Assembly (NCBI GenBank): GCA_963977425.1
Contig: CAXBOO010000001.1
Coordinates: forward strand, 124,001 to 188,000
Direction of reading: 5' to 3'
Length of the DNA: 64,000 nt
From: CAXBOO01 sp963977425
Lineage (GTDB): Bacteria; Bacteroidota; Bacteroidia; Flavobacteriales_D; Luteibaculaceae
Shown here: positions 7,996-16,820 of the stretch, piece after piece
Layout: each line of letters begins with the position of its first letter
Numbering within the stretch: the first letter of the stretch is position 1
Made by a program: the position numbers and the translations under genes
The notes under the pieces: generated by a model
Told to the model about the DNA's origin: nothing
Seen by the model: the letters and a program-made list of their open reading frames with translations, nothing else
The model's database searches: none

Positions 7996-8044
7996 TTTAC
8001 CCTTTTTATGGTATTGTTCGGTGATGTTATTTGCTATTTATTTG
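7996..8044 (+). promoter_or_regulatory. Shared operator and putative promoter of the imelysin operon
   Basis: The dyad TTTACC-N8-GGTATT (7996-8015) is followed by G, so TTG at 8014-8016 can be the -33 element. TATTTATTTG (8035-8044) follows after 18 bp as the -7 box, and the ATG is at 8075, 59 nt past the element. The dyad region differs at one base in 21 from that of the heme-uptake operon at 254-274. It is not similar to the AT-rich Fur consensus. Confidence 0.6.
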
Positions 8045-8074
8045 CGCTAACTTTATTTAGAACAATTTAAAATA

Positions 8075-9247
8075 ATGAAATTAAAGCATCTATTACTTCC
8101 TATTGGTTTTTGTGCATTCATCGCTTGCGATAAAGAAGAAACCCATAACGACAATACTGCCCAACAACAAGAAGTTGTAAACAACTATGCCAATATGGTG
8201 TATGCGAATTACAGCGATGCACTACAAGATGCTAAGAATTTAAAATCTGCCATCAATGATTTAATGGAACTTCCAAGTGAGTCTTCTTTAACGGCTGCTA
8301 AAAATGCTTGGTTGACTGCAAGAGAGTCGTATGGAGTATCGGAGGCGTATCGTTTTTCGTCTGGGCCTATTGACGATGCTGATGGACCTGAAGGCAATCT
8401 TAATGCTTGGCCTCTTGATGAAGCCTACATCGATTATGTTTTGGGCAATGCCAATGCCGGTATCATCAACAATACTGTAGATTTTCCTGTTATAGACAAA
8501 GCAACATTGCTTGCTGCTAATGAAAATGGTGGAGAAACCAACATCAGCATTGGTTACCATGCTATTGAGTTTTTACTTTGGGGTCAAGACCTTACCGACC
8601 CAAGTGCAAAATTGGCGGGGCAAAGACCTTTTACAGACTTTGTATTGAACAGTTCGGAGTCGATAGTTAGAAGAAGAACCTACATTCAGGTATGTGCCGA
8701 ATTATTGGTAGATCAATTAACAGATTTAACAGCAGAATGGGCCTCAGGCGCAACGTTTAGAAATGATTTTGTTACGGCTGATGCGGCAATAACTTTAACC
8801 AATATTTTAACGGGACCAGGAGTTTTAGCTAAAAGTGAATTGGCCGGAGAGCGTGTATTCACCGCTTACGAAAACCGTGATCAAGAGGATGAACATTCTT
8901 GTTTTTCTGACAACACCCACCGCGATGTTCGATTGAACTTACAAGGTATTTTAAACGTTTTGAATGGAGAATACATCAGCGATGCGAATCAAGTATCTGG
9001 CGGAAAATCGTTTTTGTCATTACTTGAAGCTACAGATGCTGCTGCCGCTAACGAATTAAAAGCCTTAATGGAAACGGCTAAAACAGAAGTGGAAAAAACA
9101 GCCATCCCATTTGATTTTGCTATAAGCGACGACAACGAGAGGTCACAAGTTTTGGTTGCGGTAAATGCGTTAAGAAATTTGGGTGATGGCATTACTGAAA
9201 GCGCTGCAAAACTAGGCTTGAACATCAATACAGCTTTGCCTGAGTAA
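8075..9247 (+). CDS. Imelysin family lipoprotein (IrpA/ICMP-like, M75)
   Basis: A 390-residue lipoprotein (lipobox AFIAC at about residues 14-18) with the imelysin fold signature GxHxxE seen as GYHAIE (G160, H162, E165) followed by FLLWGQDL. Members are iron-regulated periplasmic or surface proteins linked to iron or heme acquisition; despite the M75 peptidase label, proteolysis is doubtful for many. The gene opens a three-gene operon with a di-heme oxidoreductase and a second imelysin-like protein. Its promoter region carries the dyad shared with the HmuR operon, which supports an iron/heme role. Confidence 0.88.
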   Translation: MKLKHLLLPIGFCAFIACDKEETHNDNTAQQQEVVNNYANMVYANYSDALQDAKNLKSAINDLMELPSESSLTAAKNAWLTARESYGVSEAYRFSSGPIDDADGPEGNLNAWPLDEAYIDYVLGNANAGIINNTVDFPVIDKATLLAANENGGETNISIGYHAIEFLLWGQDLTDPSAKLAGQRPFTDFVLNSSESIVRRRTYIQVCAELLVDQLTDLTAEWASGATFRNDFVTADAAITLTNILTGPGVLAKSELAGERVFTAYENRDQEDEHSCFSDNTHRDVRLNLQGILNVLNGEYISDANQVSGGKSFLSLLEATDAAAANELKALMETAKTEVEKTAIPFDFAISDDNERSQVLVAVNALRNLGDGITESAAKLGLNINTALPE

Positions 9248-9257
9248 TGTTTTCAAA

Positions 9258-10598
9258 ATGATAAAACGATTGTCCATTGTTTCTATAATGGTATTAGCAA
9301 TAGCGTCTTGTAATAAGGACGCTATTTCTGATTTCGAGCATAGCCTAAACCCTAACCTTGGGGGAAACAACACCGTAATAGACGTTTCTCCGTTGGCTTT
9401 TTCTCATCAAAACCCGACCATAACAGGCGATGATGAACTGCAGTTTTTTGTGGGCAATTCCTTGTTCAACAAAAACTGGGTGTCGGCTCCTGCTTCTACA
9501 ACCGCAAGAGATGGATTAGGACCATTGTTCAATGCCAGAAGTTGTGCATCGTGCCATTTCAAAGATGGAAGAGGTCGGAGCCCAAGTGCCGGTGAATTGG
9601 CAACAGGGTATTTGGTACGCTTGAGCATAGATGGCGACTTGCCCCACCCAGAATATGGCGATCAATTACAAGATCAAGCCAATTTAGGCGTGTTGCCAGA
9701 AGCTCAAATACACATTCAGTACCAAGAATTATCGGGCACTTACCCGGACGGAACGGCATACAGTTTAAGAAAACCAACAGTAGCATTTCAAAATTTTAAA
9801 TACAGTGTTATTGGCAATGAAACACGCACATCCCCTAGAGTTGCACCACAAATGATAGGTTTAGGCTTATTGGAAAATATTCCAGAAACAACCTTACTCA
9901 TTTGGGAAGATGCTGCGGATGCAAACAACGATGGAATATCGGGGCGTGTAAATAGGGTGTACGATATTGAAAAACAATCGTTGCAAATAGGGCGTTTCGG
10001 TTGGAAAAGCAATACACCCAACATAAAACAACAATGCGCCGGAGCCTTTTTTGGCGATATGGGATTAACGTCCTCTTTTCATCCAGAAGAAGGGTGTACT
10101 ACTGGCGATTGTGCTGGCCAAGCCAATGGAGGTACGCCTGAGGTAGAGGAAAAAGCACTGAATCAAGTAGCGTTATACTCTCGTCATTTGGCCGTGCCGC
10201 AACAGCGCGATTTTGATAACGAAACGGTAAAACGTGGATACGACCTGTTTGTAAATACCGGCTGCAGCAATTGCCATAAAACCAATATCCAACTCAACGA
10301 TGGGCAAATTATTAGCCCGTTTACCGATTTGCTGTTGCACGATATGGGCGAAGGTTTGGCCGATAATAGAAACGACAATTTGGCAACAGGAACAGAATGG
10401 AGAACCGCACCATTGTGGGGAATGGGCCTAATTCCTACAGTCAATGGTCATCAAGAATTATTGCACGACGGAAGAGCTAGAAATAGTGAAGAAGCTATTT
10501 TGTGGCATGGGGGCGAAGCTGAAAAGTCGGTTGAAAGTTTTAAAAGCTTAAACGCTGAAAAGAGACAGGAAATGATAAAATTTTTAGAATCGATTTAA
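9258..10598 (+). CDS. Di-heme oxidoreductase family lipoprotein (DHOR/DUF1111)
   Basis: The 446-residue product has lipobox LAIASC and two c-type heme attachment motifs, CASCH (C96-H100) and CSNCH (C336-H340). The conserved segment NARSCASCHFKDGRGR and the C-terminal LLHDGRA are typical of the thiol oxidoreductase-like DHOR family. These are exported, covalently hemylated redox proteins often encoded beside imelysins. It starts 10 bp after the imelysin gene and its stop overlaps the next ATG by one base. It might oxidise or reduce metal or heme during uptake; that is inference from context. Confidence 0.88.
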   Translation: MIKRLSIVSIMVLAIASCNKDAISDFEHSLNPNLGGNNTVIDVSPLAFSHQNPTITGDDELQFFVGNSLFNKNWVSAPASTTARDGLGPLFNARSCASCHFKDGRGRSPSAGELATGYLVRLSIDGDLPHPEYGDQLQDQANLGVLPEAQIHIQYQELSGTYPDGTAYSLRKPTVAFQNFKYSVIGNETRTSPRVAPQMIGLGLLENIPETTLLIWEDAADANNDGISGRVNRVYDIEKQSLQIGRFGWKSNTPNIKQQCAGAFFGDMGLTSSFHPEEGCTTGDCAGQANGGTPEVEEKALNQVALYSRHLAVPQQRDFDNETVKRGYDLFVNTGCSNCHKTNIQLNDGQIISPFTDLLLHDMGEGLADNRNDNLATGTEWRTAPLWGMGLIPTVNGHQELLHDGRARNSEEAILWHGGEAEKSVESFKSLNAEKRQEMIKFLESI

Positions 10599-11632
10599 TG
10601 AAAAAATGCTGTGTATTATTAGTGGCTATGGTTTGCTTAATGGCGTGTAAAAAGACAGATGATAGAGCGTCGTTTGATCACGAAGAACAAAGCAAAAATT
10701 GGTCTGAAAAAGTATTGAGTGGAGCTCAGAATTTTGAGCAAAGCATGTTCAATTTTTCAAGCTTAACCAAAGAGGAAAACTTCATAGAAAATACGGTAGA
10801 GATTAACCGATTGTATGATTCTATTATTGTAGCGTATACTGAAATAGAATACCTAAATGTGGGCATCATTCGCAACGATTTTTTATTGACAGGTTTAGCG
10901 TCTAGAGATATCAATGCCGAATTAATTGTTCAGATTTTAAAAGATGTCGATTTTGATATTAATGCAGAAAGCATCAATCAACTAACAGCGAAAGCCAAAG
11001 GTATATATGCGTTGGATTATGTGTTGTTTGCCACCAATTTGGATGCCGATTCGAGTAGAAGACAAGATTATGCAACAGCGCTGGTAGAGATTATAAAAAA
11101 TATTTCCCTTAACATCCGCCAATCTTGGCAAGCCGATTTTGCCAACAGCAGTACCGATGTAGCATTGAGTTTTGGCGGATTTAGAGCACAAATGCTCAAT
11201 GCGCAGCTAAGTTTGTTGGAAGATGTTAGCAACTACAAAATAGGGAAACCTTTAGGGGTGTTTGATGGGGGCGATGTTCAGCCACAAACCTTGCAATTTT
11301 ACTACGCTCATAAATCATTATTGGCATTGAAATCTACACTAGAGTTGTTTGAATATTACAATACAACCAGCGATTACAACACCGCTAAATGGTTGCAATC
11401 GGTTTCGGAAAGTGGCGAGAATTATGGCCAAATGCTGTCAGAAAAAACAGATGTTTTGATGGAGGAAATCAATAAACTAGATGGGCAAAATCTGAATGAA
11501 ATTCTAGTTCAAAACCCCGAAAAATTAGAGGCAATGTATGCGGCAAGCAAAGATGTTTTGATGCATTATAAGTTATTTGTGCTGCCTACATTGGGTGTAA
11601 CCGTTACGTTTAATGATAACGATGGCGATTAA
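10598..11632 (+). CDS. Imelysin-like lipoprotein with degenerate GxHxxE motif
   Basis: A 344-residue lipoprotein (lipobox CLMAC) with the helical layout of the imelysin domain. The position of the GxHxxE motif reads GIYALD (G135, Y137, D140), so the histidine is lost and glutamate is changed to aspartate. That suggests a paralogue that no longer coordinates metal in the canonical way and may act as a structural partner of the intact imelysin. It is translationally coupled to the DHOR gene. It ends directly against the stop of a convergent gene, with no terminator between them. Confidence 0.8.
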   Translation: MKKCCVLLVAMVCLMACKKTDDRASFDHEEQSKNWSEKVLSGAQNFEQSMFNFSSLTKEENFIENTVEINRLYDSIIVAYTEIEYLNVGIIRNDFLLTGLASRDINAELIVQILKDVDFDINAESINQLTAKAKGIYALDYVLFATNLDADSSRRQDYATALVEIIKNISLNIRQSWQADFANSSTDVALSFGGFRAQMLNAQLSLLEDVSNYKIGKPLGVFDGGDVQPQTLQFYYAHKSLLALKSTLELFEYYNTTSDYNTAKWLQSVSESGENYGQMLSEKTDVLMEEINKLDGQNLNEILVQNPEKLEAMYAASKDVLMHYKLFVLPTLGVTVTFNDNDGD

Positions 11633-12625
11633 CTACTTATAGTACTTTCTCAATAGTTTTTCGGCGGGTTTTCCTTGTGGAGAAAATGTAGTGCTCAAAC
11701 CTTCTTTTCTAAAATGGCCCATAAACCACTTCCAGATAAATGCTCCGGCTACATGTTTGTCGTCTATAAACGTTTTGAAAAACGCATCGTAAGCTTTCAA
11801 TTGTGCAGTATGGTTGACCGTATTGTTGTCGTAACTTTCCCATGGCTTGGTAAAGGGATCGTCAATGCTTCGGTAGCCTATTTCAGTAAAAATAATGGGC
11901 ACATTCAGGCTGTCAGAAATGGCATTCATTTCTAATTGAATGGAGTTCCAACTTTTAGTAGGGTGGTTTTTATCCAAAGGAAAATAAGCATCTACACCAA
12001 TAAAATCGAACTGGTTCCAAAAAGGAAAACGCTTGTATTCGTCCCAATTGGCAGCGTAGGTTAATTTGCCAGAGTAGCGTTTTTTTACGCCTTCTATTAA
12101 TTGCTCAAATTCTTCAGGAGCTTCTGCCCAGAGGCTTTCCATTTCGGTGGCTAAGCAAAAGAGTTCCACCTTTTCTTCTTCAGCAATTTCGGCAAAATGA
12201 TAAATGTACTTTCTGTAAGATGCCGCCCATGTTTTCCATCGTTCAGAATGTTCAAACGTAAGAGTACCGGTAAATGTGTTGGGCATAATCCACAAATGGG
12301 GTTTCAACATCACTTTCAAGCCTAGTTTTTTGGCTTGTTGCACCATCTCTCTAGTGCCTTTGTCGCTTTCGCCCCAATATTGCCTTTCGTGATCGAAAAT
12401 AACATCCGAACCATTTCTCATATAGGCGTAAGGCATCAAACACGCGGTATTGAAATTGGTTTCAAGTGCCGACGACCAATGCGAGCTATTAATTTCATTG
12501 GAAGGAGCAACAATACTCAATCCATTGTAAGTCCACTGTGAAAACAAACACAGCGAAAAGAGCATGAAAACACCCGTTGCGAATAGTTTATTCGGTGATA
12601 ACAATCTTTCTGCTGTTGATGGCAT
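11633..12625 (-). CDS. Secreted glycosidase-like TIM-barrel protein (GH113-like)
   Basis: The 330-residue product has a signal peptide-like start (LFATGVFMLFSLCLFSQ) and a TIM-barrel glycosidase pattern: KKLGLKVMLKPHLW, then ATEMESLWAEAP (candidate acid/base Glu), FDFIGVDAYFP, and FTEIGYRS (candidate nucleophile Glu), ending with AFIWKWFMGH. This resembles family 113 beta-mannanases, but the substrate is uncertain. The ATG at 12625 overlaps the upstream DUF4249 gene by 38 bp; TTG at 12604 or ATG at 12565 are alternatives, the last giving a poor signal peptide. It is probably the last gene of the TonB/DUF4249 unit. Confidence 0.75.
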   Translation of the reverse strand: MPSTAERLLSPNKLFATGVFMLFSLCLFSQWTYNGLSIVAPSNEINSSHWSSALETNFNTACLMPYAYMRNGSDVIFDHERQYWGESDKGTREMVQQAKKLGLKVMLKPHLWIMPNTFTGTLTFEHSERWKTWAASYRKYIYHFAEIAEEEKVELFCLATEMESLWAEAPEEFEQLIEGVKKRYSGKLTYAANWDEYKRFPFWNQFDFIGVDAYFPLDKNHPTKSWNSIQLEMNAISDSLNVPIIFTEIGYRSIDDPFTKPWESYDNNTVNHTAQLKAYDAFFKTFIDDKHVAGAFIWKWFMGHFRKEGLSTTFSPQGKPAEKLLRKYYK

Positions 12626-13409
12626 GAGCTACAAACAAACCTTTGGCACCTCCAGCTATATTGCTGGGTACATTGTTGCTTGGCGAGTCGAAGAATCCAC
12701 CTTTGAATTCTGATTCCGTTAAAAGCGCATTGTAAATTTCGTAGGCTGTTTCGTCCATCGAGTGGGCAAATATTTCAATCGTATCGCCTATTAGATATTC
12801 GAATATCCCGTAAGGAATAAGATCAGCATACTGTCCATCCAAAATAAAATCATCGAAAACACTACCGTATTCATTCAAATTCTCGTAATAAAATGTGTCG
12901 TTTACACTTTCACGAAACAAATAGTAGTTTCTTATTCCAGGAGGTTCTTGAAACGAAATGGTAATCTCTATTTCGCCACCACCAAGAGTAATGTCATCGT
13001 CCAATCGTTTTTGTCCAATGCTATCGATGGTTGGTACGGGGTACATATAACTTTCACCACGGTAACTTTTTCCTTTGGCTTCTATTTCAAGTATGTAATT
13101 GTAGTTAGGTCGCGGTAAAAAGTTGGCAGGGCTGATGTAATACCCTGGTTTTTGATCGAGATGAACAAACGTGTAAGTGCTGTCGTTGAAACTAACGCTT
13201 ACTTGTGCAGTCGTTTCGGCTTCGGGCGAGCCTCCAGCGTAATAGTTGCTGCTGTAGTTCAAAATGATGGTATCGGCACTAGGTCTATCATCAATGGTTG
13301 CGTCTACAATCAAGAAAGGTTCTTCAAGTGTAGCTAAATCGAGCTGTATTTTTTCGGTGCAAGAAAATAACAAGCTGCTGATAAAAAGTATGGCTAAGAA
13401 ATTTTTCAT
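12588..13409 (-). CDS. DUF4249 lipoprotein
   Basis: A 273-residue outer-membrane lipoprotein (lipobox LLFSC) with the DUF4249 features EPFLIVDATIDDRPSADTIIL near the mature N-terminus and then beta-rich strands ending in PSNNVPSNIAGGAKGLFVAHA. DUF4249 proteins are usually encoded next to a TonB-dependent receptor, like the SusD partner of SusC, but ligands are not known. Here it lies 3 bp downstream of such a receptor gene, so the two should form an uptake pair. Confidence 0.88.
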   Translation of the reverse strand: MKNFLAILFISSLLFSCTEKIQLDLATLEEPFLIVDATIDDRPSADTIILNYSSNYYAGGSPEAETTAQVSVSFNDSTYTFVHLDQKPGYYISPANFLPRPNYNYILEIEAKGKSYRGESYMYPVPTIDSIGQKRLDDDITLGGGEIEITISFQEPPGIRNYYLFRESVNDTFYYENLNEYGSVFDDFILDGQYADLIPYGIFEYLIGDTIEIFAHSMDETAYEIYNALLTESEFKGGFFDSPSNNVPSNIAGGAKGLFVAHAINSRKIVITE

Positions 13410-13412
13410 GAC

Positions 13413-15737
13413 TTAAAATTTGAAGTTGTAAGTGATGGATGGAAGAATAGGAAACAAGTACATTTTTTCTACTACAGGTTCGCCAGTATCTTCGTCTTGA
13501 TTGAACAAATAACTGAAAGGATTGTGGCGGCTGTACACATTGTAAATAGAGAAAACCCATTCACCTTTGAATCGGCGATCATTGTTTTTCTTGCTTTGCA
13601 GTGTGCACGAAAGATCAAAGCGATGATACGATTCCATGCGGCCTGCATTTCGGGCTGTATAGGTAGGAACTAACGAACCTTTGTAATAAAATTTCCCATT
13701 GGGAAGGGTAACCGCTGCTCCGGTAGCGTACACAAAATTAGCTCCAAAACTTACTCTTTTGTTCAGTGTGTAATTGGCAACTATTGCCAAATCGTGGCGC
13801 TTATCGTAAGGTGCCGCAAAGGTTTCTTTTCCTGGCAAAGTTTCGTCTACATCTATGGTTTTGGTAACCTTACTTAAGGTGTACGATATAAAACCATTGA
13901 AGCGGCCTTCGTTTTTGCGGACAAGAAATTCAGCTCCGTATGCTTTAGCGGTACCTATTCTCAACTCGCCTTCTAAAGCTGGGTTGAGCAATAAATCTGC
14001 TTGGTTTTTGAAGTCGATGCTGTTTTGCATCCATTTGTAATACAATTCTACAGATGCTTCGTAATCACCTCCTTTGAAGTTGCGGAAATAACCTGCGGCA
14101 ATTTGGTCGGCTATTTGTGGTTTTACATTGCCCGATGCTGGGAACCAAACATCCAATGGCGATGACCCAGTACTGTTAGAAGCTACTTGTATGTATTGGT
14201 ACGTTCGGTTGTAACTTGCTTTTATAGATGTTTCGTCGCTTAAGCTGTAACGCATTCCCAAACGAGGTTCTAGTCCTCCCTGCGATTTGTAAACGCCTTT
14301 GTCTACATGTACGGTGTCGCTTATTTCAAATTGATCGTTGTATTCGTATACGTCTCTACCGCCTAAGTTTTGAAACAAACTATAGCGCAAACCATAAGTA
14401 GCCGAAAGTCGCGGCGTAATGTCGTGTTGGCGTTCGGCATAAATACCATATTCCATGGCCTTGTCTTTTGGTAAAGAGAAAGCATAAAACTGTTCGTCGT
14501 TTTTGATGTCGATATCAGCCGGACGGAAAGTATGGTGTGTTGCTTGTGCTCCAAACTTCCATTGCGATTCGCTGTTTTGGAAATAACTTACATCGGCTTT
14601 AGCAGAAAGGTCGTTGATATGGCTCGTCCAAGTAAAAATATCGGGTCCGTCGGTACCACCAAGCGAGTAGTCGTAATTGCTTTTTATTAGGGTAAGGTTC
14701 GAAAACCATTTGCTGTTGATGATGCGGTTCCATCGTAAAGTTCCGGTGGCATTTCCCCAGCTCAGTTGTGCTCGGTCGTTGTCAATAGAAAAAACATCTT
14801 TTCCAAAATAACCACTAGCATACAGTCTGTTTTTATCGTCTAGTGTATAGTTGGCTTTGGCATTGAAATCGTAGAAGTAAAGTTTGTTGTTTTTAAGGTT
14901 GGGATTTTTTGACAATGCCAGAAACATATCGGCATACGTTCTACGTCCTGAAATTAAGAATGACCCTTTGTCCTTAACAATAGGACCTTCTAAAGTTAGT
15001 CGGCTTGCAATAAGACCTACACCACCATTGGCTGTAAATTTCTTGTTGTTTCCTTCCTTCATTCTAACGTCCAATACACTTGCTAAACGACCACCAAAAC
15101 GAGCAGGAATACCTCCTTTGTAAAGTTGTACATCTTTTACTGCGTCGGGGTTAAACACGGAGAAAAATCCAAATAAGTGAGAGGAATTATAAACCGCCGC
15201 TTCGTCCAAAAGGATAAGGTTTTGATCGGAAGCTCCACCGCGTACAAAAAATCCACTAAATCCTTCGCCTGCAGTTGATACACCTGGTAAAAGCTGAATG
15301 GCTTTGATGATATCTACCTCACCAAATACAGCCGGTATGTTTTTGATTTTTTCAATGCCCAGATTTACGGTACTCATTTGTACATCCTTTACATTGGCAT
15401 CTCGTTTTACGGCGCTTATTTCTACTGCTTCCAGTTGTTGAGAATTTGGTGCTAACGAGAAGTTTTGTCGGCTATCGGCTTTTAAGCTAATGTTTTGCTC
15501 AAGATCCTTGTAGCCGATATAAGAAATCACCAGTTGGTAATCGCCTTCGGGCAATGAAATGGAGTAAAATCCATACACATTGGTTGCAGTACCGCCTTTT
15601 AGTTCTTTTATATAAATGGTAGCGCCAATAAGGTCTTCGCCTGTTTCAGCATCTTTTATATTACCTGATAAGGCTACTTGTGCGCATAAAAATGCCGTGC
15701 AAAAGAGGCTTACGAAAGCGCTCAAAAGTATTTTCAT
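13413..15737 (-). CDS. TonB-dependent receptor with carboxypeptidase-like N-terminal domain
   Basis: A 774-residue outer-membrane receptor. The signal peptide ends CTAFLCAQ, a CarboxypepD_reg-like beta sandwich follows (VALSGNIKDAETGEDLIGAT to about residue 105), then the plug (about 115-230, with GFSGFFVRGGASDQNLILLDEA and LYKGGIPARFGGR) and the barrel. The downstream DUF4249 lipoprotein is the expected partner. The substrate is not identifiable from sequence. A glycosidase-like gene in the same unit hints at a glycan, which is inference. A small hairpin at 15766-15785 separates it from the upstream rnhA gene. Confidence 0.88.
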   Translation of the reverse strand: MKILLSAFVSLFCTAFLCAQVALSGNIKDAETGEDLIGATIYIKELKGGTATNVYGFYSISLPEGDYQLVISYIGYKDLEQNISLKADSRQNFSLAPNSQQLEAVEISAVKRDANVKDVQMSTVNLGIEKIKNIPAVFGEVDIIKAIQLLPGVSTAGEGFSGFFVRGGASDQNLILLDEAAVYNSSHLFGFFSVFNPDAVKDVQLYKGGIPARFGGRLASVLDVRMKEGNNKKFTANGGVGLIASRLTLEGPIVKDKGSFLISGRRTYADMFLALSKNPNLKNNKLYFYDFNAKANYTLDDKNRLYASGYFGKDVFSIDNDRAQLSWGNATGTLRWNRIINSKWFSNLTLIKSNYDYSLGGTDGPDIFTWTSHINDLSAKADVSYFQNSESQWKFGAQATHHTFRPADIDIKNDEQFYAFSLPKDKAMEYGIYAERQHDITPRLSATYGLRYSLFQNLGGRDVYEYNDQFEISDTVHVDKGVYKSQGGLEPRLGMRYSLSDETSIKASYNRTYQYIQVASNSTGSSPLDVWFPASGNVKPQIADQIAAGYFRNFKGGDYEASVELYYKWMQNSIDFKNQADLLLNPALEGELRIGTAKAYGAEFLVRKNEGRFNGFISYTLSKVTKTIDVDETLPGKETFAAPYDKRHDLAIVANYTLNKRVSFGANFVYATGAAVTLPNGKFYYKGSLVPTYTARNAGRMESYHRFDLSCTLQSKKNNDRRFKGEWVFSIYNVYSRHNPFSYLFNQDEDTGEPVVEKMYLFPILPSITYNFKF

Positions 15738-15765
15738 AGGACAATAAATGTAGATAGGAGTAATT

Positions 15766-15785
15766 AATTGTTTCGTCTAACAATT
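15766..15785 (-). other. Intercistronic hairpin after rnhA
   Basis: A perfect 7-bp inverted repeat AATTGTT (15766-15772) / AACAATT (15779-15785) with a 6-nt loop overlaps the rnhA stop. There is no T run on either strand, so it is a weak terminator at best and more likely a pause or RNA-processing structure before the TonB receptor gene. Confidence 0.4.
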
Positions 15786-16236
15786 ATAATGCAGAATAAC
15801 CAGAATCTTCTTTCAAATTCTTTTGAAGGGCAGCTTCAACGGCTAAGTGGTCGCAACGTTCGTTTTCTGGGTGTCCGTTGTGTCCTTTTACCCAATGAAA
15901 GTTGACGGTATGTTTTCTATAGATTAGCAGAAAGCGTTTCCAAAGATCGGGGTTCTTTTTTCCAGCAAAGCCTTTTTTCTCCCAGCCAAAAACCCATTTT
16001 TTTTCTACAGCATCTACTACATATTTGCTGTCAGAATATACATCTACATGGCAAGGAAACTTCAATTGCTCTAATCCGGCAATTACAGCCATCAATTCCA
16101 TACGGTTATTGGTGGTGCAAGTAAACCCTTCTTTGATTTCTAGCCTTCGTTGGTTAAAAATAAGAACAGCACCATAACCACCAGGTCCTGGATTGCCTCG
16201 AGACGAACCGTCGGTATAAAGTTCTACGTGTTTCAA
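15784..16236 (-). CDS. rnhA: Ribonuclease HI
   Basis: The 150-residue product is a complete RNase HI, which cuts the RNA strand of RNA-DNA hybrids. The four carboxylates are present: D9 in YTDGSSRGNPGPGGYG, E47 in NNRMEL, D69 in YSDSKYV and D129 in ENERCDHLA. The basic handle region (KKWVFGWEKKGFAGKKN) and the HWVKGHNGHPENE loop with the catalytic histidine are intact. It overlaps the MarC gene by 4 bp in a compact minus-strand group with purN. Confidence 0.97.
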   Translation of the reverse strand: MKHVELYTDGSSRGNPGPGGYGAVLIFNQRRLEIKEGFTCTTNNRMELMAVIAGLEQLKFPCHVDVYSDSKYVVDAVEKKWVFGWEKKGFAGKKNPDLWKRFLLIYRKHTVNFHWVKGHNGHPENERCDHLAVEAALQKNLKEDSGYSAL

Positions 16237-16820
16237 TTAAGCAAGTGCTGAATGTTGTTGCTGAACAATTTTACGGCTATGGCCAACAGTATGATACCAA
16301 ACACTTTCTTTAGTACGGCTTGACCTACGTCGCCTAATAGTTTTTCTATTCTGTGCGTATTGCGCAATACGACATAAACCAAAAGCATGTTGAAAATGAT
16401 GGCAATAATGATGTTGATGACTTCGTATTCTGCACGCAATGAAATAAGAGATGTCATGGTACCTGCACCAGCAATCATTGGAAAAGCTAAAGGGACTATA
16501 CTCACGGCCGACCCAGCTTTTTCGTTGGCGTCGTCTTTAAAGATTTGAAGATTGAGCACCAATTCTAAACCCAAAAAGAATAAGATAAAAGAACCCGCTA
16601 CTGCAAAAGAGTAAATATCGATGCCAATAAAATGCAGAATGCTTTCTCCTAAGAATAAAAAAAGAATCAACAATGTAAGCGACACCATTGTAGTGCGCAA
16701 AGGTTTGATGTCTTTGTGTTTTTTCTTTAAACCAATGATAATAGGTATAGAGCCTAGAATATCGATTACCGCAAATAAGACAGCCGTTGCCGTGAAAATT
16801 TCTTTGCTGTTAAATTCCAT
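16233..16820 (-). CDS. MarC family integral membrane protein
   Basis: A 195-residue inner-membrane protein with about six transmembrane helices and the family signature VPLAFPMIAGAGTMTSLI around residues 110-128. Despite the name, MarC proteins have no proven role in multiple antibiotic resistance and their substrate is unknown. It overlaps purN by 11 bp and rnhA by 4 bp, so the three are very probably one transcript. The functional connection is not obvious. Confidence 0.9.
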   Translation of the reverse strand: MEFNSKEIFTATAVLFAVIDILGSIPIIIGLKKKHKDIKPLRTTMVSLTLLILFLFLGESILHFIGIDIYSFAVAGSFILFFLGLELVLNLQIFKDDANEKAGSAVSIVPLAFPMIAGAGTMTSLISLRAEYEVINIIIAIIFNMLLVYVVLRNTHRIEKLLGDVGQAVLKKVFGIILLAIAVKLFSNNIQHLLN

